From the NCBI RefSeq assembly GCF_022758885.1, contig NZ_JALEBH010000001.1, positions 3,317,501 through 3,381,500 on the forward strand: a stretch of DNA of 64,000 bases. The letters run 5' to 3'. The number at the start of each line of letters is the position of its first letter. Position 1 is the first letter of the stretch. The notes under the pieces are model-generated. The model was not told the origin of the DNA. It worked only from the letters and a program-made list of their open reading frames with translations, and made no database searches. The translations under genes and the position numbers were made by a program. Of this stretch, positions 1-7,771 are shown piece by piece. The stretch comes from Sphingobium sp. BYY-5. GTDB lineage: Bacteria > Pseudomonadota > Alphaproteobacteria > Sphingomonadales > Sphingomonadaceae.

Positions 1-1
1 G

Positions 2-538
2 GACATGGGGGTGTCGGGCCAATGGATCGACGGTTTGGCGCGCGATATTGCCGGCCTGTCCGCCAATGGCGCGCAGGGGCGGTTCCAGATCAATGCCGAT
101 CGGCTCGGTCCGATCCAGGTGGATATCCGCCAGGGCGAGGATGGCGCCGATGTCAGCCTGACCGTCGCCACCGAGGCGGCGGAACTGGCGTTGCGGCAGG
201 ACAGCGACCGGCTGAAACTCGACGCCGGCCTGTTGGCGTTGCGGATCGGCGAGGTGAAGGTCGAGCGTGCGGCCCATGTCGCGGAAACCGCGCGGGCCGA
301 TTCGACCGGCAACCAGGCGGGGTCGCAGCAGCAATCCCAGTCTCAGTCCCAGGGCCAATCCGCCGGCTGGCAGGGTCAGGGCATGGGCCAATCGTCCGCC
401 CAGTCGCACATGCAGGGGCGGGGACAGCCGCGCGAAAATATCGCGCTTAACCATAAAGGCGACGGCGATCCGGCCGTTCTTAACCATGAACGGGTTGGCG
501 ATAGCGCCGCCGACACGCGCCGCGCGCGCTATGCGTGA
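2..538 (+). CDS. fliK: Flagellar hook-length control protein FliK, C-terminal part (5' truncated by window edge)
   Basis: FliK is a secreted molecular ruler that switches the flagellar export gate from hook to filament substrates. The visible 178 residues open in a C-terminal hook-length-control domain with the typical LGPIQVDI strand near residue 35, then a Gln/Ser/Gly-rich, presumably disordered tail. The frame is open to the window edge and the piece is much shorter than a whole FliK, so the methionine at base 5 is probably internal. fliL follows 29 bp downstream, as expected in a fliK-L-M-N-O-P-Q-R run. Two TTAACCAT octamers lie inside the last 100 bp. Identification rests on the domain motif plus synteny. 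Confidence 0.82.
   Translation, partial: DMGVSGQWIDGLARDIAGLSANGAQGRFQINADRLGPIQVDIRQGEDGADVSLTVATEAAELALRQDSDRLKLDAGLLALRIGEVKVERAAHVAETARADSTGNQAGSQQQSQSQSQGQSAGWQGQGMGQSSAQSHMQGRGQPRENIALNHKGDGDPAVLNHERVGDSAADTRRARYA
447..487 (+). promoter_or_regulatory. Two CtrA-like TTAACCAT octamers at the end of fliK
   Basis: TTAACCAT occurs at 447-454 and 480-487, 33 bp apart, inside the last codons of fliK and 80-120 bp before fliL. This octamer is the reported CtrA half-site in several alphaproteobacteria, and CtrA controls flagellar genes in this class. A third copy lies before fliO. Function is inferred from sequence and position only. Confidence 0.4.
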
Positions 539-567
539 CTGGGCGCATTTTCCAGGGGACATGAAGC

Positions 568-1173
568 ATGAGCGACGAGCCTAAGGCCAAGAAGAAAAAG
601 GGCGGGAGCATGAAGATGATCCTGCTGCTGGCCGTGGGCCTGGTTGTCGGCAGTGCGAGCGCGGCTGGCGGCCTTTATGCCGCCGGCTTCTTCGGACACA
701 AAACCGAAGGGCCGAAGGAAGACCCCAACAAGCCCGTTCTGGTGCTGGCCGGCGAGAATGCGGAGGAAATCGCCAAGGCGCATGGCGGGGGCGCCGCGCA
801 TCGCGGTGAACCGGGCAAGGGCATCGACCTGCCGACCCCGGCCAATCCGGTGGCCTATCAGGCCACCTATTTCCAGATGCAGGCGCCCTTCACGTCGAAC
901 ATGACCGACACGGACGCCTTCGCCCAGATCTCGATCGCGGTGTCGACCTATTATGACATGCGCGTGATCGAAGCGATCAAGACGCATGAGATGGCGATCC
1001 GCAGCCAGGTGCTGATGATGCTGGCGCAACAGCCTGAGGAAATGCTCTCCACCCCGCAGGGCAAGCAGGTGCTGCAGGGCAAGATCAAGACGATTATCAA
1101 CGATGTTTTGAAGCAGAAGAGCGGCTATGGCGGCATTGATAACGTTTATTTTACCAATTTCGTTATTCAATAG
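568..1173 (+). CDS. fliL: Flagellar basal body-associated protein FliL
   Basis: FliL is an inner-membrane protein that rings the stator and supports torque at the flagellar motor. The 201-residue product has a Lys-rich cytoplasmic head (KAKKKKGG), one membrane helix at about residues 15-37, a Pro/Gly-rich linker, and a C-terminal periplasmic FliL domain with the conserved pattern of a long helix ending in VYFTNFVIQ. The ATG follows an AAGCATGAGC context 29 bp after fliK. fliM begins about 55 bp later. Length and domain order are normal for the family. Confidence 0.93.
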   Translation: MSDEPKAKKKKGGSMKMILLLAVGLVVGSASAAGGLYAAGFFGHKTEGPKEDPNKPVLVLAGENAEEIAKAHGGGAAHRGEPGKGIDLPTPANPVAYQATYFQMQAPFTSNMTDTDAFAQISIAVSTYYDMRVIEAIKTHEMAIRSQVLMMLAQQPEEMLSTPQGKQVLQGKIKTIINDVLKQKSGYGGIDNVYFTNFVIQ

Positions 1174-1227
1174 GGCAGCCTGAAAGGATCGGGATATCCC
1201 CTGATCCGATGCGGGCAGGGGATCAAG

Positions 1228-2112
1228 ATGACCGACGTTCAAACCTTCGCCTTCGGGCGGGGGGAATCGCAGGCGCCCGTGATGCTGTCCGGGCTGGACC
1301 GGCTGGGCGACAAGCTCGGCCGGCGTATCCGCGCCATCATAGAACCGATCGCGGGTGTGCGCCCCCATGTCGAGGGGCAGGAAGCCCGCGTGCTGGACTT
1401 CGGCGCCTGGTCGGCGCAGGTGCCCGCTTTCTGCAGCCTGTCCATCTATCGCCTGCTGCCGCTGAAGGGGCAGATGCTGTTGCGCATGGATGCGACCATG
1501 ATCTCGACCCTGGTGGACTGTTTCTATGGCGGCATCGGCAACCGTCCGCTGCCTGCCCGCGCCGAATTCACGCCCACAGAGGATCGGCTGATCGCGCGGT
1601 TGTGCGATTCGCTGATCGCGCGGCTGGTCGAGACCTGGGATGATGTCCTGCCGCTTGATCCCGGCCTGATCCTGCGTGAAAGCGGCATCGGCTATGCCGC
1701 CGCAGCACAACCCACCGACCAGATGGTTTTGCAGCGCTTCACGATTTCGCTGGTCCGCGATCAGCAATGGTCCATCGATCTGCTGTTCCCTCTGTCCGCA
1801 CTGCGCGCCGTCGAGGGGCTGGTGAGCACGAGGCTGCCGGTTGATGAAGAGCATTGCGATCCGGTCTGGCAGGCGCGCATCGCCCGCCGGATGCGCGACA
1901 TTCGCCTGCCCGCCCGTACCGTGCTGGCGCGTCCCAATCTCTCGCTGGCCGATCTGATGCAGCTCAAGGTCGGCGATGTCATTCCCGTGACGGTCGGCCG
2001 GTCGATGCCGTTGATCGTCGGAAACCGCATCGTCGCCCATGGGACGATCGGCGAACAGGACGGTCGCGCCGCCTTCCAGATTGAAAAGCTTGCACAGGAA
2101 CCCGAACAATGA
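1228..2112 (+). CDS. fliM: Flagellar motor switch protein FliM (short N-terminus)
   Basis: FliM forms the middle of the C-ring, linking FliG to FliN. At 294 residues this copy is shorter than the usual 320-350. It begins almost directly in the middle CheC-like domain and ends in a SpoA/FliN-like domain (residues about 210-290, LKVGDVIPVTVGRSMPLIV). I see no N-terminal EIDAL-type peptide, the segment that normally binds phospho-CheY. An upstream in-frame start cannot supply it, because the gap to fliL is only about 54 bp. The stop overlaps the fliN start by 4 bp (ATGA), indicating coupling. Confidence 0.88.
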   Translation: MTDVQTFAFGRGESQAPVMLSGLDRLGDKLGRRIRAIIEPIAGVRPHVEGQEARVLDFGAWSAQVPAFCSLSIYRLLPLKGQMLLRMDATMISTLVDCFYGGIGNRPLPARAEFTPTEDRLIARLCDSLIARLVETWDDVLPLDPGLILRESGIGYAAAAQPTDQMVLQRFTISLVRDQQWSIDLLFPLSALRAVEGLVSTRLPVDEEHCDPVWQARIARRMRDIRLPARTVLARPNLSLADLMQLKVGDVIPVTVGRSMPLIVGNRIVAHGTIGEQDGRAAFQIEKLAQEPEQ

Positions 2113-2444
2113 ACGAGATGAGCGAAGACCTGCGGACGGAACGCGGCGAAGACCCGGTCAGCCGGATGACGAACAACCGCCAGTTCAAGCTGCTGGCCGA
2201 TATTCCGGTGCGCATGTCGGTGGAAGTCGGCTCCACATCGCTGCGCCTGGCCGAAGTCATGGACCTGGCCGAAGGCAGCATCGTCGAACTGGATCGTCAG
2301 GCCGACGATCTGCTCGACATCATGGTCAACGGCGCGCTGATCGCCAAGGGCGAGGTGGTGACGGTCAACGGCCGGTACGGCATCCGCATCGTCGATATCG
2401 CCGCGACCGAAAATCGGCTGGCCGGCATAGAACGGCGCGGCTGA
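2109..2444 (+). CDS. fliN: Flagellar motor switch protein FliN
   Basis: FliN is the small C-ring protein at the base of the rotor; it also docks export cargo. The 111-residue product has a short charged head and one SpoA domain (about residues 33-105) with the pattern LADIPVRMSVEVG, then VELDRQADDLLDIMVNG, as in FliN. It overlaps fliM by 4 bp and is followed by a 98-bp gap before fliO that carries a TTAACCAT octamer at 2517-2524. Confidence 0.92.
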   Translation: MNEMSEDLRTERGEDPVSRMTNNRQFKLLADIPVRMSVEVGSTSLRLAEVMDLAEGSIVELDRQADDLLDIMVNGALIAKGEVVTVNGRYGIRIVDIAATENRLAGIERRG

Positions 2445-2516
2445 TTGCCGGACGCTGACAGGGGTGCCGATTTAGCGCTTGCCTTCATCGGCGAAACGGC
2501 GAATCGCGGGCGAGTA

Positions 2517-2524
2517 TTAACCAT
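2517..2524 (+). promoter_or_regulatory. CtrA-like TTAACCAT octamer upstream of fliO
   Basis: Third TTAACCAT in the flagellar region, 19 bp before the fliO start. It fits a CtrA half-site controlling fliO and the downstream export genes. Direct evidence is the sequence match only. Confidence 0.35.
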
Positions 2525-2542
2525 GGTCGGGGGCGGCTTTTC

Positions 2543-2806
2543 ATGTTCTGGTATTTCGTCAAACTGTTGATTCTCCTGCCGCTGGTTGGCGGCATGGCCT
2601 TTGGCGCGCTGTGGCTGTGGCGCAAATATCAGCCCGGTATGATGGCGGGGCAGGGGGATCGCTCGCTCAAGCTACTGGAAGCCCTGCCGATGGGCGCCTT
2701 TGGCAAGCTCGCCGTGGTCGAATTCGAAGGCAAGAAAATCCTCGTCGCCGTCACCCGCGGCCGCATCGAAAAGATTGCGGAAGGCGACTCGCTTCGTGTC
2801 CGCTGA
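2543..2806 (+). CDS. fliO: Flagellar biosynthesis protein FliO
   Basis: FliO is a membrane scaffold needed for stable assembly of the FliP ring of the export gate. The 87-residue product has one membrane helix near residues 5-27 followed by a small cytoplasmic domain with the FliO-like pattern [20 protein letters not shown] and [11 protein letters not shown]. It is short but within the family range. It sits directly upstream of fliP, separated by an inverted repeat rather than by the usual tight junction. Confidence 0.85.
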   Translation: MFWYFVKLLILLPLVGGMAFGALWLWRKYQPGMMAGQGDRSLKLLEALPMGAFGKLAVVEFEGKKILVAVTRGRIEKIAEGDSLRVR

Positions 2807-2823
2807 GGCCAGCCCAGAATATG

Positions 2824-2909
2824 CCCGTCACCCCGGCGGAAGCCGGGGTCCAGAATGGCGAAGGGCAATGCGAGCCGCCCTGGATTTCGGCTTCCGCCGG
2901 AATGACGGG
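2824..2909. repeat. Interspersed inverted repeat, family A, between fliO and fliP
   Basis: Two facing arms (2824-2851 and 2882-2909) share the core CCCGTCAYYCCGGCGGAAGC on opposite strands, around a spacer of about 30 bp. Related copies lie at 15234-15305 and 57164-57248. It resembles the short dispersed REP-like elements of sphingomonads and can form a long hairpin in the transcript. It occupies most of the fliO-fliP gap. Confidence 0.8.
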
Positions 2910-2927
2910 AAAGAAGGAAGCAGTCGG

Positions 2928-3704
2928 ATGATGCGGGCCGCAATGCTGGTCATTGCCCTGCTGACAATTGCCATCCTTGTCATCCAGCCCGCCCTGGCCC
3001 AGACCGCCCCGCCGCCGGTCGACAATAGCGGCGCGCTGAGCCGCGCCATGGGGCAGATTTCGGGCGATGGCCGCCCGCTATCGCTGTCGCTGCAAATCCT
3101 GATCCTGATGAGCCTGCTGACGGTGTTGCCGTCGCTCGTGCTCATGATGACCAGCTTCACCCGCATCATCATCGTCCTCTCGCTGCTGCGCCAGGCGCTG
3201 GGCCTGCAACAGACCCCGCCCAACCAGGTGCTGGTCGGGCTGGCTCTCTTCCTCTCGCTCTTCGTGATGCGTCCGGCGATCGACACGATCAACGCCCAGG
3301 CCTTCGACCCCTATGGCAAGGGGCAGATCAACATCGAGGAGGCCGTCGGCCGGTCGGGCAAGGTGCTGCACGGTTTCATGACCAAGCAGACGCGCGAAAG
3401 CGATCTCAAGCTCTTCGCCAATCTGGCCGAAGCGCCCGCTTTCCGTACGCCCGAGGACATTCCCTTCTCGATCCTGCTGCCCGCCTTCGTCACCAGCGAA
3501 CTCAAGACCGCGTTCCAGATCGGTTTCATGATCTTCCTGCCCTTCCTCATCATCGATCTGGTCGTGGCGTCGACCCTGATGGCGCTCGGCATGATGATGC
3601 TGTCCCCCACCATCATTTCCATGCCGTTCAAGCTGCTGCTGTTCGTGTTGGTGGACGGATGGGCGCTGACCATGGGGTCACTGGCGGGGTCATTCGCGAC
3701 ATGA
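2928..3704 (+). CDS. fliP: Flagellar type III secretion gate protein FliP
   Basis: FliP forms the pentameric core of the flagellar export gate in the inner membrane. From the ATG at 2928 the product is 258 residues, with a cleavable signal peptide (about residues 1-21, ending PALAQ), a periplasmic loop, then four membrane helices. Family patterns include [20 protein letters not shown] and [10 protein letters not shown]. The frame is open further upstream, but that extension translates the repeat, so 2928 is preferred. A second repeat family separates it from fliQ. Confidence 0.95.
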   Translation: MMRAAMLVIALLTIAILVIQPALAQTAPPPVDNSGALSRAMGQISGDGRPLSLSLQILILMSLLTVLPSLVLMMTSFTRIIIVLSLLRQALGLQQTPPNQVLVGLALFLSLFVMRPAIDTINAQAFDPYGKGQINIEEAVGRSGKVLHGFMTKQTRESDLKLFANLAEAPAFRTPEDIPFSILLPAFVTSELKTAFQIGFMIFLPFLIIDLVVASTLMALGMMMLSPTIISMPFKLLLFVLVDGWALTMGSLAGSFAT

Positions 3705-3720
3705 TGCTGCTATGCAATTT

Positions 3721-3818
3721 CCCGTTCGGGCTGAGCTTGTCGAAGCCCTTGGCTGAGCGGAGCGAAGCCGCTTCACTATGTTCAGCGTGGCCCTTCGACT
3801 TCGTTCAGGGCGAACGGG
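3721..3818. repeat. Interspersed inverted repeat, family B, between fliP and fliQ
   Basis: Arms at 3721-3750 and 3791-3818 carry the core CCCGTTCGGGCTGAGCTTG / CGAACGGG on opposite strands. Similar elements lie at 10966-11043 and 40615-40695. The fliQ start codon lies only 7 bp after the repeat, so its ribosome-binding region falls within or beside the right arm. Confidence 0.8.
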
Positions 3819-3824
3819 CATAGT

Positions 3825-4097
3825 ATGGAAAACGCCGATTTCTTCCTGGGTCTGGCCCAGCAGGCGCTGTGGATCACCGCGCTGGCGGCGGCGCCCGTGC
3901 TGATCCCCGCGCTGATCGTGGGTCTGGTTGTCGGCATGGTACAGGCGGCGACCTCGATCAATGAACAGACGTTGAGCTTCATTCCCAAGATCCTGGTCGT
4001 GGGCGGGATGCTGGCGCTGTTCGGCGGGTCGATCATGGTGCTGGTCGCCGATTTCACCCGCGAAATTTTCGAGCGCATCCCGGACTTGTTGCAATGA
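3825..4097 (+). CDS. fliQ: Flagellar export gate protein FliQ
   Basis: FliQ is a two-helix membrane protein of the FliPQR export gate. The 90-residue product has hydrophobic segments at about 16-40 and 50-75 with the conserved loop VQAATSINEQTLSFIPKI. Its length is the family standard. It overlaps fliR by 4 bp (ATGA). Its leader is provided by the family B repeat, which is unusual for a gene whose dosage should match fliP and fliR. Confidence 0.95.
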   Translation: MENADFFLGLAQQALWITALAAAPVLIPALIVGLVVGMVQAATSINEQTLSFIPKILVVGGMLALFGGSIMVLVADFTREIFERIPDLLQ

Positions 4098-4876
4098 TCG
4101 CCCCCGGTTTCGCGGGTGTGGAAACGCAGCTCTGGATCTGGTTGATCGCCATGATCCGGCCCGGCGCGGCCTTCATCGCCGCGCCCGTCTTCGGCGCGCC
4201 TGCGGTGCCGCTTCAGCTTCGCCTGATCCTTGCTCTGGCGCTGGGCCTCGCCGCGCTCAACAGCGTCACCATCCAGTTGCCGCACGATGGCGTCGCCAGT
4301 TTCGAGGGCGTGATGATGGTCATGGGCGAGATACTGGCCGGCCTCGCCATGGGGTTCGCGGTCCAGATCGGCTATGCCGCAGCCTTCGTCGCGGGGGAGA
4401 CGATCGGTAACGCCATGGGCCTCAACTTCGCGGCGATGGTTGACCCTTCATCGGGCCAGTCGACCCAGGTGCTGGGCCAGTTTCTCTCGATCCTCGCGAC
4501 TTTCCTCCTCCTCGGCATGGATGGGCATCTGCTGCTCGTCAGCTTCGTGGTGCAAAGCTATGTCGCCATTCCGCCGGGCGCGGGGATGCTGTCCAACGAC
4601 ACTATCTGGCGCCTCATAGAGTTTGGCGGGTCGCTGATGGGCATGGGCGTCACCGTGGCGCTGCCCGTCGCCTTCGCGCTGGTGCTGGTGCAGATCGTCA
4701 TGGGCATGTTGGCGCGTGCGGCGCCTTCGCTCAACCTGTTCGCGGTCGGTATGCCGGTCGCGATGATGGCGGGGCTGGTGCTGCTTGCCATCGCCGCGCC
4801 GATCATGGCCGAAGGCATGACCGCCGCCCTGAAGGCCGGGCTGGAAGAGGCGCGCCACATCTCGGAGGGGCGCTGA
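4094..4876 (+). CDS. fliR: Flagellar export gate protein FliR
   Basis: FliR is the single-copy subunit completing the FliP5Q4R1 gate. The 260-residue product is almost entirely hydrophobic, with about six helices and family patterns such as RPGAAFIAAPVFG near the N-terminus and GETIGNAMGLNFAAMVDP near residue 100. It overlaps fliQ by 4 bp and ends 1 bp before flhB, consistent with one polycistronic message. Confidence 0.95.
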   Translation: MIAPGFAGVETQLWIWLIAMIRPGAAFIAAPVFGAPAVPLQLRLILALALGLAALNSVTIQLPHDGVASFEGVMMVMGEILAGLAMGFAVQIGYAAAFVAGETIGNAMGLNFAAMVDPSSGQSTQVLGQFLSILATFLLLGMDGHLLLVSFVVQSYVAIPPGAGMLSNDTIWRLIEFGGSLMGMGVTVALPVAFALVLVQIVMGMLARAAPSLNLFAVGMPVAMMAGLVLLAIAAPIMAEGMTAALKAGLEEARHISEGR

Positions 4877-4877
4877 G

Positions 4878-6011
4878 ATGGCGGGCGGTGAGGGCGGCGA
4901 AAAGACCGAAAAGCCGACTCAGAAGAAATTACAGGATGCCGCCAAGAAGGGCGATATCCTTCAGTCCCGCGAACTGGCCACGGCGCTGGTCGTGATGGCG
5001 GGCATCGGCTGCCTTGCCGTCATCGGTCCCGCGCTGATCGACGCGCTGCGCGACATGTTGGTGGAGGCGCTGCGCTTCCGGCGCGATGATATCGTCGATT
5101 TCTCCCCAGCCCAGCGCGGGGCGGCCCTGCTGACGGGCATAGCCCTGCCGGTCGCGGGCGTGATGCTGGCTACCTTCATCGCGGCCATCGCAGCGCCGGC
5201 CCTGCTCGGTTCGCTCGGTTTCCGCCCCGGCGCCTTCGCGCCCAAGCCGGCAAAGCTCAATCCGATGTCGGGTCTCAAGCGCATCTTCGGGATGCAGGGG
5301 CTGATCGAACTGATGAAGTCGATCGCCAAGGTCGGCCTGCTCGGCAGCATCGGCGTCTGGCTGATCTGGGATCGGCTGACCAAGATTACGGGCCTTGGCA
5401 AGGCGGGGATCGCGCAGGCCATCGCCGATGTCGGCAACATCTTCATCTTCACCTGCCTGGTGATGGCGGGCGGGCTGTTCCTGATTGCAGGCATCGACGT
5501 GCCGGCGCAGATGGTGCAGCGCGCCAAGCGGCTGGGTATGACCAAGCAGGAAGTGAAGGACGAGCATAAGGAAAGCGAAGGTTCGCCGGAGCTGAAGGGC
5601 CATATCCGCCGCAAGCAGTTCGAGGTGCTGAGCGGATCGACACGCAAGGCGGTGGCCGAGGCCAGCGTCATCATCACCAACCCGACCCATTTCGCGGTCG
5701 CGCTGCGCTACCGGCCGGGGCAGGACGCCGCGCCCGTGGTGGTGGCGCGCGGTTGCGATGCGATCGCCGCCGCCATCCGCGAACTGGCGGACAGCAATGG
5801 CGTCACCGTCCTTCAATATCCCGATCTAGCCCGCGCCATCTATTTCACCTCACGTGCCGGGCAGATCGTGAACGAGGGGCTATATATGGCGGTCGCGACC
5901 GTGCTCGCTTTCGTCTTCCGCGTCGAAAACCGCATGGCGGGCGAAATGGACCGTCCCTTCATCACCGTGCCCGACGACCTGCGTTTCGACGCCGACGGGC
6001 GGAAGCTGTAG
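4878..6011 (+). CDS. flhB: Flagellar export switch protein FlhB
   Basis: FlhB regulates substrate specificity of the flagellar export gate and is trimmed by self-cleavage at an NPTH motif. The 377-residue product starts with the typical EKTEKPTQKKLQDAAKKG head, has four membrane helices between about residues 30 and 210, and carries NPTHFAVALRY near residue 265, so autocleavage should be intact. It follows fliR by 1 bp. A GT87-like gene starts 9 bp downstream, apparently in the same transcript. Confidence 0.96.
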   Translation: MAGGEGGEKTEKPTQKKLQDAAKKGDILQSRELATALVVMAGIGCLAVIGPALIDALRDMLVEALRFRRDDIVDFSPAQRGAALLTGIALPVAGVMLATFIAAIAAPALLGSLGFRPGAFAPKPAKLNPMSGLKRIFGMQGLIELMKSIAKVGLLGSIGVWLIWDRLTKITGLGKAGIAQAIADVGNIFIFTCLVMAGGLFLIAGIDVPAQMVQRAKRLGMTKQEVKDEHKESEGSPELKGHIRRKQFEVLSGSTRKAVAEASVIITNPTHFAVALRYRPGQDAAPVVVARGCDAIAAAIRELADSNGVTVLQYPDLARAIYFTSRAGQIVNEGLYMAVATVLAFVFRVENRMAGEMDRPFITVPDDLRFDADGRKL

Positions 6012-6019
6012 GCGTCGTC

Positions 6020-7159
6020 ATGGCCGACCGATTGCGCATCCTGTGGATCGGCGCGGGCCTGCTGCTGCTGATTTTCATACCCGCCTATCTTTTCACCGTG
6101 ACGCCGGGCCATGGCATTCCGCGCGATGGCACCTCGCTGGTGGTGGGGCGCGATTTCCTCAATATCTGGATGTACGGCCGCGCCGCGTGGGAGCCGCATC
6201 CCGAAATATACTATGACATGGACAGCTATCTCGCCGCATTGGGGCGAGAGGTCGGGGAGGGCTATCCCGGTCAGCTCTGGTCTTATCCACCCGTCGCGAT
6301 GCTGGTCGCCGCGCCCTTCGGCCTGCTGCCCTATCCGCCGGCGCTCGCGCTCTGGACTTTGTGCGGAACTGTCTGTTTCGCAGTCGCATTTCGTGCCTGG
6401 AGCGGCGAAAAAAGAGGGGTCCTGCTACTGCTGGCCTCGCCTGCCGCGCTGCTCGGCATCATGTCCGGCCAGTTCGCGCTGTTCGCCGCCGCCATCCTCC
6501 TTGCCGTGCTGCGCTGGCGGGAGGAGCGGCCCGTTCTGGCGGGCGCGCTGGCCGGGTTGCTCTTGGTCAAGCCGCAACTCGCCCTGCTCCTGCCCATCCT
6601 CTTCCTCGCCACTCGCAACTGGCGCGCCTTCGCCGCCGCCGCCCTTTCCGGCCTGACGCTGGTCGCGATTGTCGCGTTGCTATGGGGGCCGGACATCTGG
6701 CGCATCTATGTCCAGACCGGCATCGCCAACCAGTCGCTGGTGCTGAGCGATCCCGATCATCTGGCCGGGCCGTTCATGCCGACGCTGTTCATGAACCTGC
6801 GGGTGACCGGCGTGCCAGTCCCGGTGGCGAGCGCTTGCCAGATGGCGCTGGCGCTGCTCGCGGCGATACTGGTCTGGTTGCGTTTCCGCCATCGTCCTGC
6901 GGCGACCGACCTGTCGGCCAATTTTCTCTTCCTTGCCTGTGCCGCATCGGCCACGCCCTATATGCTCTCCTACGATACGCTGGCTTTTGCGAGCATCGGC
7001 GTTTTGCTGCTTGCCGCCGGACAGGGACGCATCGGGCTGCTCCTGGTCTATTTTCTACCGTTGCTTCAACTGGTTGCAGGCATGGCGGGCCTGCCCGGTC
7101 CGGGCCTCATTCCGATCGCGATCGCCTTTTTCCTGGCATCGCGAAAAAATTTCACCTGA
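6020..7159 (+). CDS. GT87/DUF2029-like polytopic membrane protein, possible glycosyltransferase
   Basis: This 379-residue protein has about nine to eleven membrane helices and an early extracytoplasmic loop with acidic and aromatic residues (SLVVGRDFLNIWMYGRAAWE, about residues 36-55). That layout, with LLLVKPQLALLLP later, matches the DUF2029/GT87 group of polyprenyl-phosphate-sugar-dependent GT-C transferases. The start at 6020 was chosen because it follows flhB by 8 bp; the longer frame would run through flhB. Lying between flhB and fliD, it may modify a flagellar or envelope component, but that role is inference. Family assignment is moderately secure; substrate unknown. Confidence 0.65.
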   Translation: MADRLRILWIGAGLLLLIFIPAYLFTVTPGHGIPRDGTSLVVGRDFLNIWMYGRAAWEPHPEIYYDMDSYLAALGREVGEGYPGQLWSYPPVAMLVAAPFGLLPYPPALALWTLCGTVCFAVAFRAWSGEKRGVLLLLASPAALLGIMSGQFALFAAAILLAVLRWREERPVLAGALAGLLLVKPQLALLLPILFLATRNWRAFAAAALSGLTLVAIVALLWGPDIWRIYVQTGIANQSLVLSDPDHLAGPFMPTLFMNLRVTGVPVPVASACQMALALLAAILVWLRFRHRPAATDLSANFLFLACAASATPYMLSYDTLAFASIGVLLLAAGQGRIGLLLVYFLPLLQLVAGMAGLPGPGLIPIAIAFFLASRKNFT

Positions 7160-7164
7160 CGCAT

Positions 7165-7191
7165 TAAACTTTGGTCGTGCTCGTCCGTACT
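7165..7191 (+). promoter_or_regulatory. Sigma-28-like promoter before the 151-aa gene
   Basis: TAAA at 7165-7168, a 15-bp spacer, then TCCGTACT at 7184-7191. This resembles the flagellar sigma factor consensus TAAA-N15-GCCGATAA and is nearly the same as the promoter before fliD. The -10 element ends 33 bp before the gene start. Confidence 0.4.
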
Positions 7192-7224
7192 CTGTTCATT
7201 GGGGGCGCGTGAAGGTGGTGCGTC

Positions 7225-7680
7225 ATGGACGACTATGTATCCCGTACTGAGTTGTCGTCGGTCGACCGCGCGGTCGTTCGCGCGCCATCGCCGGTGTCCG
7301 TTGTGCAGCCGGTGGCGGCAGGCCGCGCCAATGAATCCGCGACACAGGAACGGCGAACCGCCGTCGCCCGGCCTGAACCGTCGAGCGCCAGTCAGGAACT
7401 GGCCAGCGTCGCCGAATATGTCGAAGTTCATGCCCGCATCGCCGAGATATTGGCGGACCTGAACGCAGGCACCACCGATGTCGATGGCGCGGCCGGAGCC
7501 ATCCAGGCGATGATCCCCAAACCGATGGTGCTCGTGCCCCTGCCGCCCGCCAGCAAGGAAGCGGTGGAACATGCCGCCGTGCTGGCCAAGCGGATCGTGG
7601 AGCGGGCGTCCTACGCCCATGTTGCGCAAGGACATCCGTCACGCGGAACGGTGGAGCAGATCGCTTCCTCGAACGGTTGA
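7225..7680 (+). CDS. Unknown 151-aa protein in the flagellar cluster
   Basis: I do not recognise a family. The product has a low-complexity Val/Ala/Pro/Ser-rich head (residues 1-55), then a predicted helical region with VAEYVEVHARIAEILADLNAG, a short IPKPMVLVPLPPASKEAV segment, and a helical tail. There is no signal peptide or membrane segment, so it should be cytoplasmic. A purine-rich GAAGGTGG lies about 9 bp before the ATG. A sigma-28-like promoter upstream and fliD 91 bp downstream suggest a late flagellar function, such as a FlaG-like or regulatory protein, but no FlaG motif is evident. Confidence 0.7.
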   Translation: MDDYVSRTELSSVDRAVVRAPSPVSVVQPVAAGRANESATQERRTAVARPEPSSASQELASVAEYVEVHARIAEILADLNAGTTDVDGAAGAIQAMIPKPMVLVPLPPASKEAVEHAAVLAKRIVERASYAHVAQGHPSRGTVEQIASSNG

Positions 7681-7724
7681 TGCTCGCCCGATTCATCCTG
7701 ATTTTTCAGAGCGAAAATCTTTCC

Positions 7725-7751
7725 TAAAGGTCTTTTCATTAGCGCCGTTCT
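7725..7751 (+). promoter_or_regulatory. Sigma-28-like promoter before fliD
   Basis: TAAA at 7725-7728, exactly 15 bp, then GCCGTTCT at 7744-7751. It matches the first five positions of the consensus -10 GCCGATAA closely. Initiation near 7757 would give a leader of about 15 nt with a GAAAGGA ribosome-binding site before the fliD ATG, typical of a late flagellar gene. Confidence 0.55.
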
Positions 7752-7771
7752 ACCTCTTGAAAGGATGGCCA

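Noticed and set aside
529..2109. 526-residue open frame on the minus strand opposite fliL-fliM
   Set aside because: Composition is His/Arg/Gln-rich with no fold or start context; it mirrors high-GC codon bias of the real plus-strand genes.
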